Part shown: one piece after another, positions 59,781 through 64,000 of the stretch | How positions within the stretch are numbered: position 1 is the stretch's first letter | Layout: the number at the start of each line of letters is the position of its first letter | Position numbers and translations under genes: made by a program | Assembly: GCF_000420845.1 (NCBI RefSeq) | Contig: NZ_ATVS01000008.1 | Location: 1 to 64,000, forward strand | Origin: Butyrivibrio sp. AE3009 | GTDB taxonomy: Bacteria > Bacillota > Clostridia > Lachnospirales > Lachnospiraceae | Length of the DNA stretch: 64,000 nt | Direction: 5' to 3' | Notes under the pieces: model-generated | Database searches by the model: none | Told to the model about the DNA's origin: nothing | What the model saw: only the letters and a program-made list of their open reading frames with translations

Positions 59781-61685
59781 ATGAGAAAGATATTCTTAAC
59801 AAGGTTACTGGCCGCAGCATTGTGTACAGGCCTTATTTTACAACCCGTGACTGCTTATGCCTCACAGTCTGCTGATGAGGAAATTACAGAACAGGTAGTT
59901 CTTGAAGAGGTTTTTGAGGAAACTGCGCCAACCAATTTGCCTGCAGAACCGGATGAAGTCAGAGACCCTATGCCCGGTGTGACACAGCTGCCGTCACTTA
60001 CCGGTGTGCGACTTGAAGGAAATCTTTTGTATTGGGATCCTTTCCCTGATACCCCCTTATATTGGCTTGATGTAGGTGATAAGAGAGAATATTTATCTGA
60101 TGAGAGCATGCCATGTGATCTGTCTGTACTCTTCCATGACACCTTTAAATTGGATCCGGGATCCTATACCCTGCAGTTCTATGCAATAAATTGGGATGGT
60201 TACAGGAGCAGTGAAGTTAGTGAGCTTGAATATACATATACCCCAAAGAAAACTCCTGTTAAAAATGTAAACATCACGACTAATGCCAAACAGCTCCTTA
60301 TAGACGGCGCCGTGAAAAGGGGGCCGGTTGTTATCACCACAGATAATCAGGCACTTAGCGTACAATACTCTTATTGGTTCAAAGTTCTTTCTAACGGATA
60401 TTCACGCACTTATGATGATTCGTTTTTCACTCCCGGAACTTATAATTTCACATGTATGGCCGTTATTAATGATGCATATAAAGATACCTTCGAGATAGAT
60501 GAAAACATAACGATTACAATTGACGGAGTAGCTTGTACCCCTTATGACAGGATAACCAGTACTGAAAACCCCGTTTACTTCTTCAGATCCGGCAACTATG
60601 AAGTAAAAGAGATTCCCAAGATCAATAATCTTCGCGTCGAAGGAGATCTTTTGTATTGGGATCCGGTGAAGGATGCGTCCTCATACAGACTTGATATAGG
60701 CGCACATACTAATTATCTTACAGAGGATGATATGCCCTATAACCTGAAGGATGCTTTTAGCAAGACCGAACTGATATCAGGTGATTATACAATTTATTTC
60801 TCTGCACTTAATCAGAACAATGAGAGAATCACGAACATATATGAGCTTAATTATACATATAATAATAGGACTCTCATTGATAGCATCTCAGTATCTACTG
60901 ATGCCAAAGATCTTTTGAAAAACGGAAATGCCAGAACAAAAGCAAAGATAACAAATGAAGAGAACCCTGAAGTAACCGTGAATTTCTATAACTGGCGCAA
61001 AGTATCAGAAGATGGAACAGAAAAAGACTTCTATGATAAGACCTTTACCCCCGGAAAATACAGATTTGAATTAGCTGTTTATCTTAATGCATCCTATGTT
61101 GACAAATATGAGCTGGATGAAAACACACAGCTTGTTATTGACGGAGTAGCTGTGAAATCCCATAATCAGATAAACAGCTATGGCAAATATATTATGTATT
61201 TCTATTCTCCATACTTTGAGATAGAAGTACAGCCTGAACCCGTTAGCGGCAGGTGGTTTGTGAAATATGGCGCAACGTACTATGAATTATCCACAGGTGA
61301 ACCGGCTACCGGAGTTCTTGTAATTGATGGAGATTATTATCTGTTCAACAAAAGAGGCGTTCGTCAGACAGCCACTTTCTATGAGGATGATGGAAAGACT
61401 TACTACTTCGGAAAGGATGGCAAGAGAATTACAGGCTGGATGACCAAGTGGGCATCAACCTACTACTTTGACGAAGATGGTGTGATGCAGACAGGCTTCA
61501 CAGATATTGATGGTGATACCTATTACTTCAAAGCAGATGGCAGACAGGTACATACCGCCTGGATTACCATCGCTGATAAAAAATATTATGCTAAGTCCGA
61601 CGGAAAAATTGCAAAATCTGAGACCATAACTAAGTGGGGCAAGAAGTACAGCTTTGATGCAGACGGAGTATTGATATCAAAATAA
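59781..61685 (+). CDS. Secreted surface protein with duplicated modules and choline-binding-type repeats
   Basis: The 634-residue protein has a signal peptide (RKIFLTRLLAAALCTGLILQ), a Glu-rich spacer, two copies of a module of about 200 residues, and C-terminal cell-wall-binding repeats. Each module starts with a strand-rich FnIII-like part (VRLEGNLLYWDPFPDT and LRVEGDLLYWDPVKDA) and continues with a second part (NVNITTNAKQLL and SISVSTDAKDLL, both ending in TIDGVA- or VIDGVA-type strands). The C-terminus (about 490-634) has repeats such as YYFGKDGKRITGWMTKW and YYFDEDGVMQTGFTDID that anchor proteins to choline or teichoic acid. It may be an adhesin or wall protein; no catalytic domain is seen. 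AGGAAAGG precedes ATG 59781. Confidence 0.85.
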   Translation: MRKIFLTRLLAAALCTGLILQPVTAYASQSADEEITEQVVLEEVFEETAPTNLPAEPDEVRDPMPGVTQLPSLTGVRLEGNLLYWDPFPDTPLYWLDVGDKREYLSDESMPCDLSVLFHDTFKLDPGSYTLQFYAINWDGYRSSEVSELEYTYTPKKTPVKNVNITTNAKQLLIDGAVKRGPVVITTDNQALSVQYSYWFKVLSNGYSRTYDDSFFTPGTYNFTCMAVINDAYKDTFEIDENITITIDGVACTPYDRITSTENPVYFFRSGNYEVKEIPKINNLRVEGDLLYWDPVKDASSYRLDIGAHTNYLTEDDMPYNLKDAFSKTELISGDYTIYFSALNQNNERITNIYELNYTYNNRTLIDSISVSTDAKDLLKNGNARTKAKITNEENPEVTVNFYNWRKVSEDGTEKDFYDKTFTPGKYRFELAVYLNASYVDKYELDENTQLVIDGVAVKSHNQINSYGKYIMYFYSPYFEIEVQPEPVSGRWFVKYGATYYELSTGEPATGVLVIDGDYYLFNKRGVRQTATFYEDDGKTYYFGKDGKRITGWMTKWASTYYFDEDGVMQTGFTDIDGDTYYFKADGRQVHTAWITIADKKYYAKSDGKIAKSETITKWGKKYSFDADGVLISK

Positions 61686-61703
61686 AATAAAAAAGTTGCT
61701 ATA

Positions 61704-61752
61704 AAAAATGCGGCTCAGGGATCCAATCTGCCTGATTGAATCTCCGGGCCGC
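61704..61752. terminator. Bidirectional terminator between the surface protein and the sugar-binding lipoprotein
   Basis: A 19-bp stem with several G-T pairs (GCGGCTCAGGGATCCAATC with GATTGAATCTCCGGGCCGC) and a 5-nt loop lies at 61710-61752. On the minus strand it is followed by six T (complement of 61703-61708), ending the lipoprotein transcript; on the + strand only CGTCTTTAT follows. Confidence 0.75.
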
Positions 61753-61776
61753 CGTCTTTATACACATATCTATTAA

Positions 61777-62832
61777 TTATGGTTTATCTACAGTGTAAGT
61801 CTTGTCGTCTACAGTGACAGCTGTAACGTCAGGAATTGAGCTGTATATCTTCTCATCAACATAATTGAACTTATCGGGCTGTTCTCCCCTTTCAAGAGCC
61901 TTGATAAGAGCATCAACCCTTGGTCCGTGCATGGGATTGCATTCAGCGATGCAGGATATCTTGCCCTCTCTTGCGTAGCTCAGTGCCTGCTCATTAACTC
62001 CGTCAAAGGAAACCACCATGACCTCACCGGATTTAATATTGGAGCCGACTCTTTTGCCGGCATTCTCAAGAGCGGTTATAGCTCCGATAGCCTCATTGTC
62101 ATTCTCACAGTAGACCACATTGATGTTGTCAAAACGCTTGAGAAGAGCCTCCATTACCTCCTGGGCCTTGGCCTCGGTGAAATCTCCCGACACCTCTTCC
62201 ATCAGATCCCAGCCATAGTCTCTTGCAGCGTTGGCTAGTCCTCTGGTTCTTCCGATCTGGGCTGTATTACCTATTGTTCCCTGGATATTTACTATATGAA
62301 GATCCTCAGGTGCAACTCCGCATTTGGTAGTGTAGGCATTGATCCAGGCAGTTACCTTCTTGGCCTCCAGTTCAAAATCCGAGCCCACCCAGCAGGAATA
62401 CAGATTCTTGTCTGAAGCATTCACTCTTCTGTCCACTATGATGACCGGAATATGCGCATCTCTGGCCTCCGAGAGAACCGATTCCCACCCGTCCTCATTG
62501 GCAGGGGCCAGAACTATATAGTCCACATCCTGCTGAATAAAGGTTCTGATGGCGGTTATCTGATTGGCCTGCTTCTGCTGTCCGTTTTTATAGACCAGAG
62601 AGTAACCGTTTTCCTCAGTGAAGGTTCCCAGCATCGAATTGGTATTGGCACTCCTCCAGTCGGATTCTGCCCCCAACTGAGAGAAGCCGACCGTTATTAA
62701 CGTGTCGGCTTTTGATGTACTACTGCTTAAGTCTGCGGCTTCATCGGAGGAAACAGTGTTTTCTCCGCAGCCGTACATTATGCTTATTGTTAAAAGAAAT
62801 ACTACTGCAAATATAGATAGGTATTTTTTCAT
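61777..62832 (-). CDS. Sugar ABC transporter substrate-binding lipoprotein (YtfQ-like)
   Basis: The 351-residue protein has a lipoprotein signal (FLLTISIMYGC, Cys near residue 22) and a periplasmic-binding-protein type 1 fold. TVGFSQLGAESDWRSANTNS and VDYIVLAPANEDGWESVLSEA, PVIIVDRRV, and GTIGNTAQIGRTRGL match the galactofuranose-binding YtfQ group. It would pass a monosaccharide (perhaps galactofuranose, by similarity) to the permeases upstream. It is the 3'-most visible gene of the operon here, 8 nt behind the permease gene. Confidence 0.92.
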   Translation of the reverse strand: MKKYLSIFAVVFLLTISIMYGCGENTVSSDEAADLSSSTSKADTLITVGFSQLGAESDWRSANTNSMLGTFTEENGYSLVYKNGQQKQANQITAIRTFIQQDVDYIVLAPANEDGWESVLSEARDAHIPVIIVDRRVNASDKNLYSCWVGSDFELEAKKVTAWINAYTTKCGVAPEDLHIVNIQGTIGNTAQIGRTRGLANAARDYGWDLMEEVSGDFTEAKAQEVMEALLKRFDNINVVYCENDNEAIGAITALENAGKRVGSNIKSGEVMVVSFDGVNEQALSYAREGKISCIAECNPMHGPRVDALIKALERGEQPDKFNYVDEKIYSSIPDVTAVTVDDKTYTVDKP

Positions 62833-62840
62833 ATTCCCCG

Positions 62841-63875
62841 TCAGCCTTTAAGAGCTTTCTTTTTCTGAGCCATTACTACGCTCTGGATAATAAGGAAGAG
62901 GCACAGCATCGCAGCGATGGTGATTCCTGTCCACCAGGCATCGTCAAGACCTGCGGATGCAACTATGTTCTGGATCGTACTAAGTGACAGTACGCCGAAC
63001 AGAGTTCCGATGATATTACCTACACCACCTGTCAGCATTGTTCCGCCGATGATGGAGGAGGCAATTGCGTTCATCTCCATACCCATTGCATGGCTGGCAG
63101 CTCCCGAACCAACATGAAGGAAGTATACATAGCCTCCGATTCCTGCAAGAAGGCTGCAGATAAGGTGAGACAGGAACTTGGTGCGCTTAACGTTGATTCC
63201 CATCATCAGAGCACTCTGCTTGTTTCCGCCAACTGCGTAGAAGCTTCTTCCCAGTCTGGTCCATCTGAGTACCACAAACAATAATACCACAATTAAAAGA
63301 GCTACGATCACACCAATTTCGACATATGCAGGTACATAAATACCTTTTTTGTTAACAGATCCCATGAAAGGCACATTGATTCTTGTGAGCTTCAGAGCTG
63401 TGAACTCCGGATCCTCTACATTGAAGGGTGCGGTATTAACGATTGTTGTCATACCTCTTGCAAAGAACATACCTGCAAGTGATACGATAAAGGGCTGAAT
63501 ATCAAGATAAGCAACAAGGAAACCCTGAACCAGGCCGTAGGCAAGACCGATACCAAGTGCAATAAGGATCGATCCCAGAATGCTGCCATCGTGATAATCG
63601 AGGTAAACTGCGCAGCACATGGAAACCAGTGCCACAACGCCGCCAACGGAGATATCGATACCGCCGCAGATCATTACAAGGCTCATTCCGCAGGCAGTAA
63701 TAATAAGTGAAGCGTTGGCATTAAGGATGTTAAAGAACATCTGGGGCTTGGTGAAACCGCCGCCCTGGAACAAAATAGCTCCGATATACATAAGGAAGAA
63801 GATGACTATTGTAATGGTAAGGAGCAGATTAGTATCACTTATCTTGTTAAAAATACTGTCTCTCTTAAGCTTCAT
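62841..63875 (-). CDS. Sugar ABC transporter permease (YjfF-like)
   Basis: The 344-residue permease has about nine membrane helices and matches the RbsC/YjfF family: SLVMICGGIDISVGGVVALV near residue 65, AGMFFARGMTTIVNTAPF, and GRSFYAVGGNKQSALMMGIN with the EAA-like loop. It pairs with a second permease upstream (63876 onward) as in the ytfT-yjfF arrangement. The ATG immediately follows the stop of that gene (TAAATG). Confidence 0.92.
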   Translation of the reverse strand: MKLKRDSIFNKISDTNLLLTITIVIFFLMYIGAILFQGGGFTKPQMFFNILNANASLIITACGMSLVMICGGIDISVGGVVALVSMCCAVYLDYHDGSILGSILIALGIGLAYGLVQGFLVAYLDIQPFIVSLAGMFFARGMTTIVNTAPFNVEDPEFTALKLTRINVPFMGSVNKKGIYVPAYVEIGVIVALLIVVLLFVVLRWTRLGRSFYAVGGNKQSALMMGINVKRTKFLSHLICSLLAGIGGYVYFLHVGSGAASHAMGMEMNAIASSIIGGTMLTGGVGNIIGTLFGVLSLSTIQNIVASAGLDDAWWTGITIAAMLCLFLIIQSVVMAQKKKALKG

Positions 63876-64000
63876 TTATGCCACCCCCTTCTTCGGAGCA
63901 ACCTTTTTGACAAGGTTACCCATGTACTCTCTTACCTTGGGAGCAGAGAATACAACAAGGAGAATAACTACAACAGCCTTATAAGCTGCCAGCGCATCTG
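63876..64000 (-). CDS. Sugar ABC transporter permease, partial (YtfT-like, C-terminal end)
   Basis: The frame is open from the window edge to TAA at 63876-63878 and encodes a C-terminus with one hydrophobic helix (DALAAYKAVVVILLVVFSAP) and a basic tail (REYMGNLVKKVAPKKGVA). This is the typical end of an RbsC-type permease. With the YjfF-like permease and YtfQ-like lipoprotein it forms a sugar importer whose ATPase gene presumably lies further upstream outside the window. Confidence 0.8.
   Translation of the reverse strand, partial: DALAAYKAVVVILLVVFSAPKVREYMGNLVKKVAPKKGVA

Overview
The window looks like a chromosomal segment of a Lachnospiraceae bacterium, most likely close to Butyrivibrio or Pseudobutyrivibrio. 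The reasons are moderate GC, strong AGGAGG-type ribosome binding sites, many lineage-typical families (DUF4317, DUF5688, DUF1961, DUF1848), choline-binding-type cell-wall repeats, CheC-type chemotaxis phosphatase, and an infC-rpmI-rplT operon with a Firmicute-style leader. Genus assignment is an inference. No rRNA, insertion sequence, prophage or CRISPR array is visible. One tRNA gene, tRNA-Arg(CCG), is present.

Layout. Positions 1-700 hold no convincing gene, only a possible decayed coding remnant and hairpin-forming inverted repeats. From 0.7 to 8.5 kb lie a DUF4317 gene with a CheC-type gene, the divergent pair fruK-ptsI (sugar phosphotransfer), a newly called 52-aa gene, a zinc-finger membrane protein and gdhA, which has a promoter and an intrinsic terminator in its leader. 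From 8.5 to 14.7 kb are an SH3b protein with a SleB-type wall hydrolase, tRNA-Arg, a DUF5688 gene, efp and two poorly known genes. From 14.8 to 21.1 kb a HelD-type helicase converges on a MoxR-DUF58-transglutaminase operon. From 21.1 to 25.0 kb a heterodimeric ABC exporter lies behind a leader with promoter, two overlapping short reading frames, a competing stem and a terminator. From 25 to 28 kb are an EAL protein and two membrane proteins.

From 27.9 to 36.7 kb the order purL-carA-carB-aroQ forms a purine, pyrimidine/arginine and aromatic biosynthesis operon. From 36.8 to 41 kb come a TetR regulator and an unknown gene, then purA with a membrane HAD protein and a zinc-ribbon protein. From 41.1 to 46.6 kb are a chemoreceptor, an ArsR-type regulator and, 8 nt behind it, the most unusual protein of the window: a Tet(M)/EF-G-like GTPase fused to a C-terminal NYN (YacP/Rae1-type) nuclease. 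From 46.6 to 53.3 kb are a small membrane protein behind two 21-bp-phased repeats, an Xre-DUF2975 pair, a DMT transporter with an Fe-S aldo/keto reductase and a DUF1858 protein, a lipoprotein with a Met/Asn/Gln/Pro repeat tail, a DUF1848 protein and a GNAT enzyme. A 189-bp hairpin element follows. From 53.6 to 58.1 kb are alpha-galactosidase with its TetR regulator (a 22-bp palindrome precedes the regulator) and a peptidase. From 58.2 to 59.7 kb is the infC-rpmI-rplT operon with an AUU start and an attenuator leader. The window closes with a duplicated-module choline-binding surface protein and a sugar ABC importer that runs off the edge.

Most genes are housekeeping. The points that deserve follow-up are the GTPase-NYN fusion, the exporter leader (the two may be connected through Rae1-type biology), the gdhA leader, the 189-bp hairpin element and the phased repeats at 46.6 kb.
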